Origin: Ectocarpus siliculosus
Taxonomy: Eukaryota; Sar; Phaeophyceae; Ectocarpales; Ectocarpaceae
Assembly: GCA_000310025.1 (NCBI GenBank)
Contig: FN648136.1
Span: 5,513 to 69,512 of the forward strand
Length of the DNA stretch: 64,000 nucleotides
Direction: 5' to 3'
Position numbers and translations under genes: made by a program. Shown here piece by piece: positions 24,001 through 36,310 of this stretch; position 1 is the first letter of the stretch, and every line of letters begins with the position of its first letter. Below the pieces are notes generated by a model. The model had not been told where the DNA came from. It searched no databases and was given only the letters and a program-made list of their open reading frames with translations.

Positions 24001-25751
24001 AGTATCGGTGCAGGGGCGGGGGGGGGGCCAGGGATGGGGGACGGGAGGGGGAGGGGAGAATCTAGACCTCACGCAGCACGTGCTCCACCGTAAAAGGGCT
24101 CTTAACATCGCGCGACAACTGCTGGAAGAATATGTAGCTTGTCCCAAATACCCTTTTGATAAAAAACTCAATTTTCGCGCGCATTTCTGGTCTATAGCAC
24201 GTTGTGAAAGAGCTCCACAGGTTGGCTGGCGCTACCGGCGACTATTAATGCGTCCGACATTGGACATGGGTGCTGAGAACACCAGAAGAACCGTGTCCCC
24301 AAGCAGACCACGCGTTGGGTAATCGTGTCTTCGCCGCCTACTACAAGGTGCGGGAGCGTTAGCGGCGGCAACATACTGCGGCGAGGGAGCGGCAACGGCA
24401 CGGGCACAAGCACGCACCTGTTCCATCTTCTTGTAGGACCGGTCAGCGTAAACCACCACCTCATCCGTCTTGGAGAAGAACAACCCCTGCTGCCGCGCGT
24501 CGATGTAGCTGTTCGCGAACGGGTTGTGATTGAACAGGTCCGCGTACGGCACGAGGGCAACCGCCTCCCCGGTGCTGAGACCTCCCAGTCGTATCGCTCT
24601 TTTTCGGCGCAAGGGGGGAGGGAGAGAAGCTCATAGCCGTGCATGCCGTAGTTGATGGACCATTGACCTAGCATCTCTACACACCGTGGAAGGAGTACGC
24701 CGGGTTCTCGCTGGACCAGGCTCTCATACATCACCAAGGACGGAGGGGGTCCAAAACATATGCAGGCGATTTCCGAAGTGGGTTTGGAGGACAGGCGCGT
24801 ATTAATAGTGAAGATCAACGGAACCGGGCGATAGGTAAGGAGGCGTTTTCAACGACATGGAAATACGAAAGAAAGGCCGACTTTTTGTGGCGCACGTAGA
24901 GGGGGCAGGTCCGGGGGGGGGTCACCATGGCGTTGAGGACCTCTACGCGTTGGGCCGTCTCCGCACACAAGGCAAGCCACACAGGAAACTGCCCCTGCGC
25001 CCGGAGGCCGGGTTCTCCTCGTCGCCCTGAACAAGTCCGAAGCCACCGTCGTGCCTGTCTCACGAACAAGCTACAGTACAAAAGTACCATACTTCGGTGC
25101 CGCAACGTCTCTCAACACCAGCAGCTTGGCGGTCCGAGTATTGCTCCCGCGGACGTGCGTAAGAGGATATCCGTGACATTTTATATATATTCCTGCGGGA
25201 GTACACTGCTGTATGCGCATCGTTCTTATACAATACCGTAGGTGACATGACGTAAGATATCACACCCCTGCACCGATCTTCGAAGCGCGATGGCCATTGC
25301 TCCCTGACGAAGAGGGTGCCACGATCAAACGCTACGTTCTCCGGAAAGCTCTCCACGAGAAGGTTCCAACGCCTCTCCCCTTTTCGGTACCGTGGCTATC
25401 TTATATATGTGTTGCAGGGTAACCGGACTTTGAAAATCGGTCCAGGGGGTGCGATACCCGACGGACGTACCCTGCCGCATGCCGAGCACGAGCGGCAACG
25501 GTACTCGGCGTCGTTGAAACCGTCGCCCAAGGGTCCCGCACCGGATGTTTGCGGCGAAACCACGAACGGTAACGAGTCTGCCGGCTGTACAATGTAGTCT
25601 ATCATCACCCTCAAGTCAACATCAGGGGCGTCAAGCGCCTTGGCTAGCTATTTAGCCTTGGCCCTGGCAGTGCAGAAATCGCCAGTCGCATGCATAGTAA
25701 TTGGAGGCTTGGTCTCGTCGGCCACAGCTGTTTTTGGCGGGTTGTTTCTTC

Positions 25752-25796
<45 letters not shown>

Positions 25797-28700
25797 CCTA
25801 GTGTTGTTACTGTGCCATGGGTTCTCTTGTTGGTGGATATCGTGATGGTGATGGGTGTGTTGGTAACGGATGTGCCGCGTATTACCATATGCCAGACAAC
25901 CTGTACATCTTAAGAAAAAAACTCTGCAAGCTACCTGCTGCCCCAGGCTCACCTTGAAAACAACATCGCGAACGCCCACTGGAACTCCTCGTAAGTGTGA
26001 ACCTCCCTAGGCAGGATCTGAGGTCGCCCGATCAACAACGGTCGTTGATTGGACGGCGGGGGGTGGGGTACGGGGACGTGTCATCTAATTCCCGGCGAGG
26101 GATAACCGTCAACAGGTTCAATTTTTTCGACTTTGAGGTTCCAATCTTCCACGTTTACAGGCAAAATTAATCCTACTATTAGTTAGGGTTTCGATGCTTT
26201 GCAGTTCAAACGTTACCAAAGAACATGGCTTCAACCATCGTTTTCGCCTATTCGTATCCCAACCGCATGTACGCATTTAGGCCCAGCGAACTCCAACGTT
26301 TCGGTCGCTTGTCCTTCTACGCCAGCATCGCAAAGTGCCTAGCTAGCCTTATCGCCGTCACATGACACCAGGTACACACCTCCGGAAATTTGTCGAGCAA
26401 ATCGTTCTCCACAGTGGCGTACTCCACCTCCAGCTTGCGCCGCATGGACTCGGTAGCGGCGATGACGGGAGACCCTTCCAGCAGCGCCAAGTCTTCTTCA
26501 GCCCAGAGGTACGTCGGGTACACCTGGGCGGACAACAAACCAAGGGGAGAAGACCCGGTTGATTGGTCAGAGGGCAAACCCGTCGGATGGGAAACAAATG
26601 GCGGGGGTGGGGGGGTGGGCAGGGCTCGTTTCGATGAAGCCATGGGTGACGGCCACACGAACGTACGAGACGGAAGGGTAGAACGGGAGGGAGGGAGTGT
26701 AAGAGACTTCGATGCTTTCCAGGTGGTACCTGGGAATTCCACGCGTTGTCGTCCACGGAAATGGTAGCGGAGACAACGCTCTCCGGCCGGGTAAACGCTA
26801 TGAAATCACAAGGACAAATTTCGAACATATGTATGTCTGACCCAAAACCCAGCAACGCGAAACCTCTGCAATTGAGCACGAAACGGCTGGATGCATGCAT
26901 CCTCCTGCGTGATAAACCCTTCCCTCCTGCCCCTTCCGTTCCCGTCCCTTCAGTTCCCCCCTCGCCTCTTCCACGGTGGGCAAAACTCCAATGTAGCTGC
27001 TCCAGAAGCTCTCCTTCCCCTTCGCCTTCTCGTGAACCGCAAGGAGAGCGATGGCGATGTACTCAGACAAGTCTTCCGTAATCACGTCAGCTCCGAACTC
27101 CTGCGGGTTTACAAAACACATAAACGGCGGTGTACATGCAAATGCGCGCGAGTCTTAGGCAGGCCGGTGCACATAAATCTTCGGGATCACACCCGCGACA
27201 ACGCTACAGCCGTCCCCGCTTCAAGGACACCCACAATTTTCAAAAGCATGCTGCCCCGCAGAAGGAAAAATTGAAAAACGAAGAAAAAAAAAGCGTGGCG
27301 CATAGTTCACAATTTGAACGGCATTTTCCCACTTTGAAGACACTTCCTTGAAGAGAACCATGTATGTCCTCAAAGCGGTGGCGTCTGTAACCTCTCTCTC
27401 TCTCTCGAAGAAAAAATGGGATGGGGCTTCATGCTCCCAGGCGATCAAGGCGGCAAGGGCGTGATATCCACACCGGCCACGCTCTAAGAACACGCCTTCG
27501 GGCTCCAGGTGCTGCTGTTGGGACAGACAGCAGGGCGCGTTCGGACTCAGGATACGGCCCCCTTGCTCCGTGCTGCCGAGATACGTAGAACATGAACCCT
27601 CCCGGGCTTGAGGAAACCTCCATTGTCATCATATGGACTGAAGACTGTCTAAAATCGAGCGGGAGTGAGACATGGCGTCGTCGGTTGACGGAGGCTTTAT
27701 TGCATTTTCCCCTGGAAAAATTGCGAGCAGAACTGGCAACGCTTGTTACTCGTGAACACTTCCGGGTTGGCAGAGAGCGAAATTGCAGTAGCATCACACC
27801 AACCTTCTTGGCGGCGTCCTTGGTGAGGAGCAGGTCGATGGGCAGCGTGAAAAGCTCGTCGCCCTCCTTGATCTCTCGGTTGGCTATCATGCCTCGCCCC
27901 GCCGTCTCATTTTCGTTTTCATCCACCGTATCCACCTTGTAAGCGCAACAACGGGGGGGGGGGGGGGGGGGGAAAAGGCCCACAAAAAAAAATTTTTGGG
28001 GCNNNNNNNNNNNNNNNNNNNNNNNNNNNNNNNNNNNNNNNNNNNNNNNNNNNNNNNNNNNNNNNNNNNNNNNNNNNNNNNNNNNNNNNNNNNNNNNNNN
28101 NNGGGGTGATTTCCACCCGGGCCACGTTTTAAGAACACCCTTTGGGGCTCCAGGTGCTGTTGTGGGGACAGACACCAGGGCGCTTTGGGATTCAGGATAG
28201 GGCCCCCTTGTTCGGGGCGGCGGAGATAGGTAGAACATAAACCCTCCGGGGCTGGAGGAAACTTCCATGGTCTTCATAGGGAGGGAAGACTGTTTAAAAT
28301 GGAGGGGGAGGGAGACAGGGGTTGGTGGGTGGAGGGGGGTTTTATTGCATTTTCCCCGGGAAAAATGGGGAGCAGAACGGGAAACGCTTGTTATTGGGGA
28401 ACATTTCGGGGTGGGCAGAGAGGGAAATTCCAGTAGCATCCCCCCACCTTTTTGGGGGGCTTCTTGGGGGGGGACCAGGTGGAGGGGCGGGGGAAAAAGT
28501 TCTTCCCCCCCCTGGTTTTTTGGGTGGGTTATCAGCCCTCCCCCCCCGTTTTCTTTTTGTTTTTCTTCCCCGGTTTCCCCCTTGTAGGGGCAACAAGGGG
28601 GGGGGGGGGGGGGGGCAGAAGGCCCAGCGAATGAACTTTGACGGCTCTTACAATTTTACCACTGCAGAAAAACAACAAAACCACGATATATTATCGCCGG

Positions 28701-30596
28701 CAAACGCAGAAAAACAGAAAAGATAACTGAGGGGGGAATAAATAGTCGAATAGAACGACACAAGCATGCTTTAGTAACGCAGATGAATTTTTTGTTTCCC
28801 TCCTCTTGCAGCCACCTCCCCGCCGTCTTCGTACGCAACAAGAGCTAGCTGGCTCACCGCGACGGATAGCGCGTGCGGCCCAACGCCCCAATCGCTCTTG
28901 TCGTAGACCCAGACGCCGTTCTCCCCCATCCACTCCTTGAGGGCGTTATTCTCCGCTACTCGGCTGTCTTCCGCGACCATCCCGCCGAGCCCCGACATCT
29001 GTGATGGTGATGGTGACGTTCGGGGGGGTAGGCAGTGGGGGGGGGGGGGGGTACTCTTGTGTAAACACCTGCCGTAATCGGTAAACCACAGACCTCGCAT
29101 CCCTACGATGCCGGGACGGAGCGACGCATGAGGGGTTTTCGCCGGGCTAGGCTACGGTTCACAAGGATTAACCAGATGCTGGTCATCATCTTGCGTTGCT
29201 GTGTAGGTTGGTTGGGCATCCATCCCGGCTAACCAATCGTTTCACGTTCGGGAGGCACGGCTAGGCTATCCTTCGGGTACCGCAAGAGACTTCGACCTTT
29301 GCGCGCGCTCTTATACACAACAGGCGCGCCACACACAGCGAACACGTCGCTTCGTGTGTGAAACATACACTTAGAAGTAAACCTGCTCCTATACTTCAGG
29401 TGGAACATTTCTACATGGAGTCCACAAGATTGTTGCTCTCTGCATAGGACGTTCCAACTATCTAGTGTTCAGCGAACATCCTGTTGGGTGTGAACCCCAG
29501 GACCGAAGCCCACTAGCTCACCGGACAGGACACACCGCATCAACAACCCCCATGCCACATGAGCCAACCTTCCTCGACCAGTTCACAAATCCACCCTCAA
29601 ACCGACATGACGGTGAGGTTGGGGCGGAGCGTTGCGGTGATGTGTGCACTGTTCTCTATTCTTCGCAAAATGAAAGTATTTTGCAAGAAAAAAGACTTCA
29701 CCGACGAAAGACGCATATTCAAAGCAACTCCTTTGCAAGGGTGTAACATTCTCGATGTGCTTCTGTGATGTATAATCGTCGCCCGTGGCAGTAGGACTAC
29801 AGCAGTACTACATACGCATATGGCGGCGGTGGGCTGGTTCCCGTCACACCGGTGCAGACGTCCAGACTGGTTGATTCGAACATTCCCGCATGATCCTTCC
29901 AGCTGAAAGCTCTAGGACATGTCGTACCCGGTGATCCCAACGCGATGTGACCACGCATTGCCGGTTGTGGTGCAAAGCGAATAGACTATGCATACAATGC
30001 TGCTGTATCGCCGCCTGTTGTGAGTGCTGCCTGATCGGGCCAAAGGAGGGGGTCACCGACACATGTTCTTTTCCTCCAAGCGGATCACACCAACCGTATC
30101 TAAATACCTTCTTGCTAGGACCTAATGGCAGCCCAGGCTCATCAGCCACGCCCTTCAAGGCTTCCAGCCACCCCTCATCCTCGGCAAACATCGGGCCAGA
30201 CGCGCTCCGCCTTCGCCGGCCGCTGCCGCTACGACCCTCACTAGCGCTGCTGTAGTAGCTGGAGCGGCTGCCTCCTGGTGCAGCTCTCAGTGTCCCTGCG
30301 GATCTCGCCGGCCCTGCTGCCATGCCGTGCTGCCTATCTGCGTGGAGATGGCCCAATCTACGCTTCGGTCCATGAGCCGATGGCGGCGTGCCTGCTGAAG
30401 GAGGGCTGGAGAAGGCACGATCGCAACGCTGCGATGTTGCTGGTGTTATCGACGTCGCTTGTTGTCGAGGCGGTGTGGTCGCATGATGAGTTGGCGATCT
30501 GGAGGTGAAAGTGAAAGCCTCTGAGCCGGCGTTGTTTCTGGCGGACCAGACCGCCAATAGCATACATCGCACCGTCCACTCTGATGCCGTACCCAT
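21047..30596 (-). CDS. SET-domain protein lysine methyltransferase (Rubisco LSMT / SETD3-SETD4 type), probably plastid-targeted
   Basis: Exons in transcript order: 30596-30108, 28998-28858, 27935-27804, 27100-26966, 26523-26380, 26002-25953, 24598-24418, 23799-23689, 22843-22758, 22443-22266, 21223-21047 (TAA). Phases all agree and give 607 residues. SET hallmarks: TAGRGMIANREIKEGDEL (GRG at 223-225), SFWSSYIGVLP, DLALLEGSPVIAAT, the insert TYEEFQWAFAMLFSRAIRL, the catalytic LVPYADLFNHN (NHN at 387-389) and VYISYGPKGN with its tyrosine. The helical C-terminal Rubisco LSMT-type substrate domain follows (NDELYERKKAFLSEAGLP). The first exon begins in good context (ACCATGG) and has a hydrophobic stretch then GSEAFTF, like a heterokont signal peptide with A-F cleavage site, then Ser/Thr/Arg-rich sequence. 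Its substrate cannot be told. The donor after exon 4 is either GC at 26965 or GT nine bases earlier. Confidence 0.88.
22021..22261. mobile_element. MITE-like element, copy A (in SET-gene intron)
   Basis: Terminal inverted repeats run about 45-60 bp. The left end CTACCGTAAGGTTGCGAG matches the reverse complement of the right end (GTAGCGCAAGGTTGCGAG), and both continue through CAGGGGTG and TTTCAAAG-like words. The middle shares GGAAAGCTCTC and CCCTTTTCG with the copies at 25258 and 39510. It has no coding capacity. The right end touches the splice donor of the exon ending at 22266. Confidence 0.75.
25258..25456. mobile_element. MITE-like element, copy B (in SET-gene intron)
   Basis: It begins TATCACACCCCTGCACCGAT and ends with the approximate inverse, TATCGCACCCCCTGGACCGAT minus one base if read on the other strand. 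The core GGAAAGCTCTCCACGAG and CCCCTTTTCGGTACCGTGG aligns with copies A and C. It lies in the intron 24599-25952 and shows no open frame of its own. Confidence 0.75.
25755..25794. repeat. (CTG)n microsatellite
   Basis: About thirteen CTG units lie in the intron 24599-25952 of the SET-domain gene. The same triplet class recurs at 7912-7938 and, as coding CAG, in the polyglutamine gene. Confidence 0.95.
27459..28601. other. Assembly gap (100 N) with the same locus read twice
   Basis: Bases 27459-27958 recur as a degraded copy at 28103-28601 around a gap of exactly 100 N (28003-28102). The degraded copy contains G/C homopolymer run-ons typical of low-quality Sanger tails. The left copy turns poor at a G run (27954-27972), where the right copy recovers (28600-28630). 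Both contain the SET-gene exon 27804-27935; only the left copy is readable. I treat this as overlapping opposite reads that were not merged, not as a tandem duplication. Confidence 0.85.
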
Positions 30597-31032
30597 GGTT
30601 TTTGAGTTGTCGTCCTTCTCGAACAAGCGAGGAACAGGAGCACGAGCGCTGGTGTGCTTCTGTGTGTGTCATGCCGCAGCTTTGGAGCTCCGGCAAATAG
30701 AAGCAAGTACCCCCCTACCTATGAACACCGCTGCCCCCGCATGTTGTGCTCACGCTCACGTGTGACACGAGAGCCACGATGGCAAGCTAGGAGTGCAGTG
30801 GCGGGCCTGGCTCTATTGCTCCTTCTCTTTTAATCCTGCCGACGAATTTATCTCTACGAGAACAGCGACAAGGTGAGAACTGCTTTCCAGCCCTCGGCCC
30901 TCGGCCCTCGGCCCCCTCGCTCTTCCTACATACAATCGCGAAGTTCCGCCGCATCATCATACGAACCGAACCGAGCTCGCTGTTTGGGATTCGACCACCT
31001 CTGCACCGCACTCAGGCTTCCGGCCGTCGGTG
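30597..31032. promoter_or_regulatory. Putative bidirectional promoter region
   Basis: These 436 bp separate the predicted start codons of the minus-strand SET-domain gene (30596) and the plus-strand Gln-rich gene (31033), so both 5' UTRs and promoters must fit here. It contains a small repeat of CCCTCGGC (about 30893-30915). I see no TATA-like box at a convincing distance. The assignment rests only on gene arrangement. Confidence 0.45.
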
Positions 31033-31655
31033 ATGTCCCTCAGGGAACTACTTGGACTCAACGACGCAGAGCACCGCCCCCAGCAGATCTGTGCGCCACC
31101 AGCCACGGGTCTGAACCTCCAGAGATCCCTTGTCCCAGCTGGCGCCGCGGCAACAGGCCCTGCCAGGAGCAGGAACAGCAGCAGCAGCCGCGAGAGCGGA
31201 GACACGACGCGCCGGCTGAACACGGGCGAGTCGTGGAGAGAGGAGGAACAGCGGCGCATCCAACGCATGGATCCAGGAGGCAGGGGCGGCGGAGGGGCCG
31301 GCCAAGTGCCGGATGGGTGCGGAGTAGCTACCTCAGCCTTCGCGCACCGCCAGCAGCAGCCACCTGCATCTGGGTCCGAGGCGCACGGGCAGCAGGGGGG
31401 GGTGGTATGGCGGGGCGGGGGCGGGGAATGGGCAACGGGGGCGAGCAGCCGGGATCAGCTCAACCGGGAGTTTTTGCTCCAGCAACAGCAGCATCAGCAG
31501 CATCAGCAGCAGCTGGAGGCCCGGCATCGCTGGGAGGAGCACCACCGACAGATCAAGGAGAGCCAGGAGAAACAGGGGCAGCAGTTCTTGAGTGAGGTTG
31601 CGAGAAAATACCAACAGCAGAAGCAGCAGCAGCAGCAGCAGCAACAACAACAACA

Positions 31656-31686
<31 letters not shown>

Positions 31687-34600
31687 CAACAGCAACAGCA
31701 GCAGCAACAGCAGCATCATCACCAGCAACAACTCCAGCAACATCACCAGCGCGAGAGCGCCTCGGGGGTAGGGCGTGTTTCCCACAACCCTTCGCCATCA
31801 CCACCCCCCTTGCAGCAGCACCAGCATCACCAGCAGCACCAGAAACAACAACAACGGCAGCGGCAGCAGGAGAAGAAAATCCTGAAGAAAGAACAGCACC
31901 AGCGACGGAAGGAGGGTGCTGCTGCTGATAAGAAGAAGGAAGGCGAGGCTGGAAACAAGCAGGAGCTGGTGGCCCTCAAGGCCGGGCACGGGGTGAGAGT
32001 TAGCGTACTTAAGCGTGACGGCAAGCTTGCGGAAGGAAGCACGCTTCACTGCTGTTATATCTTCCCCGGACACGATTTCGTGTACTGGTACATGCGTGCG
32101 CGCCATAGACTTGCCAGGATTGGCAATTGATCGATATCCGTCAGAACTCCGTCCCCAGTGAGGATGACCGAAGTCCGCAGCGCGTGGCGGCAGCCATGCT
32201 TTGATAGCAGCAAGTAGATGCCTTCGCACGACATAGGCTGCGCCGTCAAATGCATGGGGGCATGGGGTGGGTGAAGGCTTTCCTTTATGAAGCCGCTACC
32301 TGTACACTACCCGAAGGTACAATGTAACTACTGTAGTTCCTGAATACGAACGCGCCCAAACCGCTGCTCTGACCGTACCACTCAGGTGGCGGTTGACCAT
32401 CTGAACATGCTCGTCGGTCTGGTGGAAGAGATGACGCATAAGTGGGAACGGCAACTCGACGACGGCGGGGAGGGGGGATGGGATGACGACATGCTGGCGA
32501 GAGAAGGCACCGGAGGTGACGGCAACGTCGGGGCGCATGGGAGATTAATTCGCTACCTCGCAGTCACTCCTGTTCGGACCCAATAGAATGGATTGTAGGC
32601 TCAAAAGGAATGTATTGTGTGGTGGGTGGTGCGCACACGGAGTTGATCGTTAGTAGCCGAGGGACATGCAATGTACTCTGAACCGAACCGTTGCGGGAAA
32701 GGGGGCAGGAAAATGAAGATGGAGGGTGGAAGCAGGTGAGGCATTGCTGTTTGCGTTGCGCACGCACGTTTCTTGAGAGTCAAGGTTAGGGTTTGTTGAA
32801 GAGTTGAGGTTTGGATTAGGGTTGGACCCCGTGGACCCCAGCCTAGTGTTCTGTGCCTTCACTAGGCTTTGACGACCAAGGTTATGTATCTGTCGGTGCC
32901 GTTTCCACGTCGTAAAGTGTTTAATCGATGTATCCCTATGCCCAGGGTTCTTCCTCTTATGGCTAGGATAGCCCTCTATCCCTCGTATGAAGCTCCGGTG
33001 CCTGTGTGCTTGCGTCTTCTCGAAAAGCACCGTGGCGGCACGTAACCCACCCCCCGAAAAAATTATGGAACCTTCCGCGCGGGACTTTTTGACGCCCGCA
33101 GCCATGAAAGCGATACGATCGGCAGCCCTCGAGGGGCCTGGGCTGCCTATCGGGGTGATCGATTGGCCGGGAGTCGCTAGCAGCCTGTGGAGGCGACATT
33201 CAGTTGCATGGTCGCCACAGCTATGCCAGGTGCGAGCGAATGCTTTTTTTTTTTTATGTAAATGCGGCGGGAGTAGAGACCAAGTTTTGCATCTTGTCAC
33301 GGACTATTTTCGGGGCTCTTGTCTGCCGGTTGCTGGGTAGTCAATCGCGTTGTCCCTTGCGCTGGCCTTGGCTTGGGCTTTTACTACGTGCGCCAAGCAT
33401 GGTCTAGCTTCAGTGTCACTTGCAATCACGGCCCGCCGCAAGAACTTCTTGTGCGTGGATCGCCCTCACACCGTTCAAAACCCGCTTGTCTCCCTCGCCA
33501 TGGGGTGCTATTTCGAATCCAGGGGTTGTGGAAGTTCGTGGCGTACGGCGACGTCGGGGCAGCGATGAACGCGCTTCCGAGAGCAGGGGAGACGCTCAAC
33601 GGCGCGTGGACCCGGCAGGATCTGCTGTACGACTCAGATGCGGAGGCGTTGTCCGTCAACCCGCTCTTCATCTCCAAGAAAGACAGTGAGTCTGGCCGGC
33701 CGGCCGGCCGCTCTCTCTCTCTTTTTTTCTCCCTGGTCTCGTGTTGGTTCTGACTGCCTGCGTGGGACAACCTAACAAGTGCTGTGTGCTGGTTCGTGCT
33801 GGCTTTTTCACAAATACGAAAGAACCCAGAGCGTCCATGTAGCGCCCGCGTTGCTGTATCGAATGGGTTCGCCGCGCACATCTGAACAAGAGGGTATACA
33901 TGTGAGGCCGGCTTGGCTAGGAACACTGTGACGGCACCCAACACCCCTCCTTCGTTTCAACCGCTTCCCGCATGGCAGCAACCTCCAAAGTCCCGAGGTG
34001 GGGGCGGTCGAGATCGAACCCTGCCGGTAAGCGCGAGTGGAGCCTGGCGGAGAAGGCGAGGAGCGAGGAGCCGCTCCGTCGAGCGCCGATGCTCATGAGC
34101 GGCTCAATCGACCTGCGACACTCTCCCGACAGGCCCGGCAGGGTCGGGAAGCAGGCCGCGGGCCGCGCTTCGGTAAGGGTTTTTGTGCACATGGTGTCCT
34201 CTCTCTCTCTGACGTGTCTACCTTTGAATACCTTCTTCATCCGGGTTTGCAGCGGTTGGATGTCCAACTGGGGGCGGCCGTGAGGGAGACCCCCTGTAAA
34301 ATATTTTCTTCTGCCCTGCGTAGTCGGTTAAGGTTGCCGTATTCTGGCGGGCGGTTGCGCACAGCAGTGCCCTCGCACAGCAGTGAACTCCCTGGTATGC
34401 CTTCTGTAGCTGTGGATGCGGGCATGTAAGTTGTCGTGACATCTCCTTGGTTGTCTTGTTCGGCTTCGGGCAATGACCTACAACACCGGGCGGCGCTCTC
34501 CCCCCCTCCCTCCCCCCCGTTTGGCCATCGTCAGGACGAAGATCAGCTCGTGCCCCTCTGCACAATCGCCGCGCGGCCTACGTTTGTTCGGACCCGCAAG

Positions 34601-35704
34601 CGGCCTGCGAAGGGGATTGCTCGGCCGCGGGACCCGCTGTCACCGCGAAGCGCGAAAGCTGCCGCTGAGATCGCAGAAGCGGAAGCTCGAGTATGTGAGT
34701 GAAAGGGGACCTTGCCAAGAAGTATTTCGTACGCGCACATCCGTGGCCCCTCTTGTTGGTTCGGTTCGTTACGGAGGTGTTGTTCGATCCCCAGGTGGAT
34801 ATTTGACGAAGGTTGGCCTAGCAATGTCAAGCTGTATCAATCGTAGCGTCGCGGGCCTCAACTACTGTACACCCCCATCTCCTTTGGCTACTCGTTCATG
34901 TACGCGACGATGACGATTGTACTTGTACTCTCGTTTCGACATGTTGCCTACGGGTGGGAGCTCACCGCCACCCCTGTTGTGTGACCCCCTCCCCCCCATC
35001 TCCCTCTTTCTCCTGCCATCCGTCGCCCCCCCCCCCCTCCCCTCGGCCCGTGGTGTGCAGACGAGGAGCGGCAGGGGATGCAGCTTCTCCTACAGCAGTC
35101 CGCAGCAGACTCTTCGGCGACCGGAAAACAGAACCCGAAGGTCAACCGCGCCTCTGGCAACGCCCACGCTGCAGGCTCACCCCCGTTAGCGCAGGCCGGC
35201 GGCGTTGGAGGTGTAGCGGAGGGTCCGAGGCTGCAACAAAAGAAGCAGAGGAACAACACCACCAGCGTCGAGCGGGCCGCGTCCGAGGCGGCAAAGCGGG
35301 CGGAGGTCTGGGCGGCGGCTAGCGATGCGGCAGCAGCCGCGGCTGCTGCCGCCGCTGCTGCTAAGGGTTCTGCAGCAGCGTCGGCTTCCACTACCGCACG
35401 GTGGTCAAGCCATCGTCCGCCGACTGGTGGGCCTGCAAGAGGCTTGGCTTCGGTTCCACAGCAGGTGGAATGGCAGAGTCAGGGAGATGTTTGTACGGCG
35501 GACTCTCAGGGCCGCCAACACGGTCGGCCCGTGGTATCGGAGGGGTCCTCCCCCCCGGTGCCGCCAACCGCAAACCTCCACGCGTTGCACGTCGCCGCGA
35601 ACGCCGAAAGCGACGGCGCCGCCGGCAGACCGCCGCCGTCGTCCCAAGACCCGGCTGTAGAGCAGAGGCGGCATTTTGCGTCAAGCTCATCCTTCTCGAG
35701 ACAG

Positions 35705-35736
<32 letters not shown>

Positions 35737-35743
35737 ACAGCAG

Positions 35744-35786
<43 letters not shown>

Positions 35787-36310
35787 GACAGCAGCACAGC
35801 TACCCGCAGCCCGCCGTCCCAGCGGGCCCTCCGCACCCGAACCGGCCTGCAACGGTCACCTATATACACATGGGTGGTCCGTCGGCGACTCACGGGGGCA
35901 CGGTAGAAGCCGCGAACGACGGCAACGGCGCCGTTACCGCCGCATCTAACCCCTCGCGAAGCCTTCGCGCGGCCACGGGGGTTGAGCGTGCAGGAATCGG
36001 TGATGTTCGCGGCGGCGGGTTGGGTACCAGCGGCGGAAGCAGCAACAGCGTCGGAAGCGGCGGTGCCGGTGTCGGGGCGACAGCAGTGGGAGGCCCGCCG
36101 ACGTGGAGCCGAGCGGAAGAATACGGTGCGACCGGGGGGGGGGCAGTTCCGGACCGCCCACCACCACCGCGTGCGGACGTGCCCTTGGCACCGCCCTCGC
36201 GCTTCGAGGCCCGGCCGCCGGCGCCCGCTGTTTCTGGGGTGACAGTACCGGGGTTCGGAACGATTGCCGCTGGAGCGATTCTGCAACGCCCCCCAACCTC
36301 AGAGTCCTAG
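31033..36310 (+). CDS. Large Gln-, Ala- and Ser-rich protein of unknown function
   Basis: Proposed exons: 31033-31992, 32386-32515, 33102-33229, 33523-33685, 33979-34172, 34535-34694, 35061-36310 (TAG). All six junctions keep phase and give 994 residues. Residues 1-320 carry a short N-terminal motif (MSLRELLGLNDAEHRP), a polyGln tract from about residue 194 to 235 with His, and a Lys/Glu/Gln-rich helix. The middle exons encode ordinary-looking sequence (VDHLNMLVGLVEEMTHKWER; GLWKFVAYGDVGAAMNALP; DEDQLVPLCTIAARPTFVRT). The last exon is Ala-rich with a second polyGln tract (35701-35796) and a Gly/Pro-rich end. I recognise no family; low-complexity proteins of this kind are often nuclear, but that is a guess. 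A simpler reading stops at 32584-32586 and starts a second gene near 33065. A 27-nt microexon at 34253-34279 would also fit the phase. Confidence 0.55.

Noticed and set aside
28103-28601. Second, diverged copy of the SET-gene exon and its intron
   Set aside because: The differences are homopolymer run-ons and G/C miscalls next to a 100-N gap, the pattern of a low-quality read end, not evolutionary divergence.
29844-30107. Continuation of the minus-strand frame beyond the SET first exon
   Set aside because: It follows a good donor (AAG|GTATTT at 30107) that joins in phase to the next SET exon; the remaining frame has no features.
31333-31785. Minus-strand leucine-rich frame
   Set aside because: It is the antisense shadow of the CAG/polyGln coding exon on the plus strand.
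32516-32586. Stop codon at 32584-32586 as the end of the Gln-rich gene
   Set aside because: Possible, but an AG|GTGACG donor at 32516 and in-phase downstream exons through 36310 explain more sequence; kept only as an alternative.
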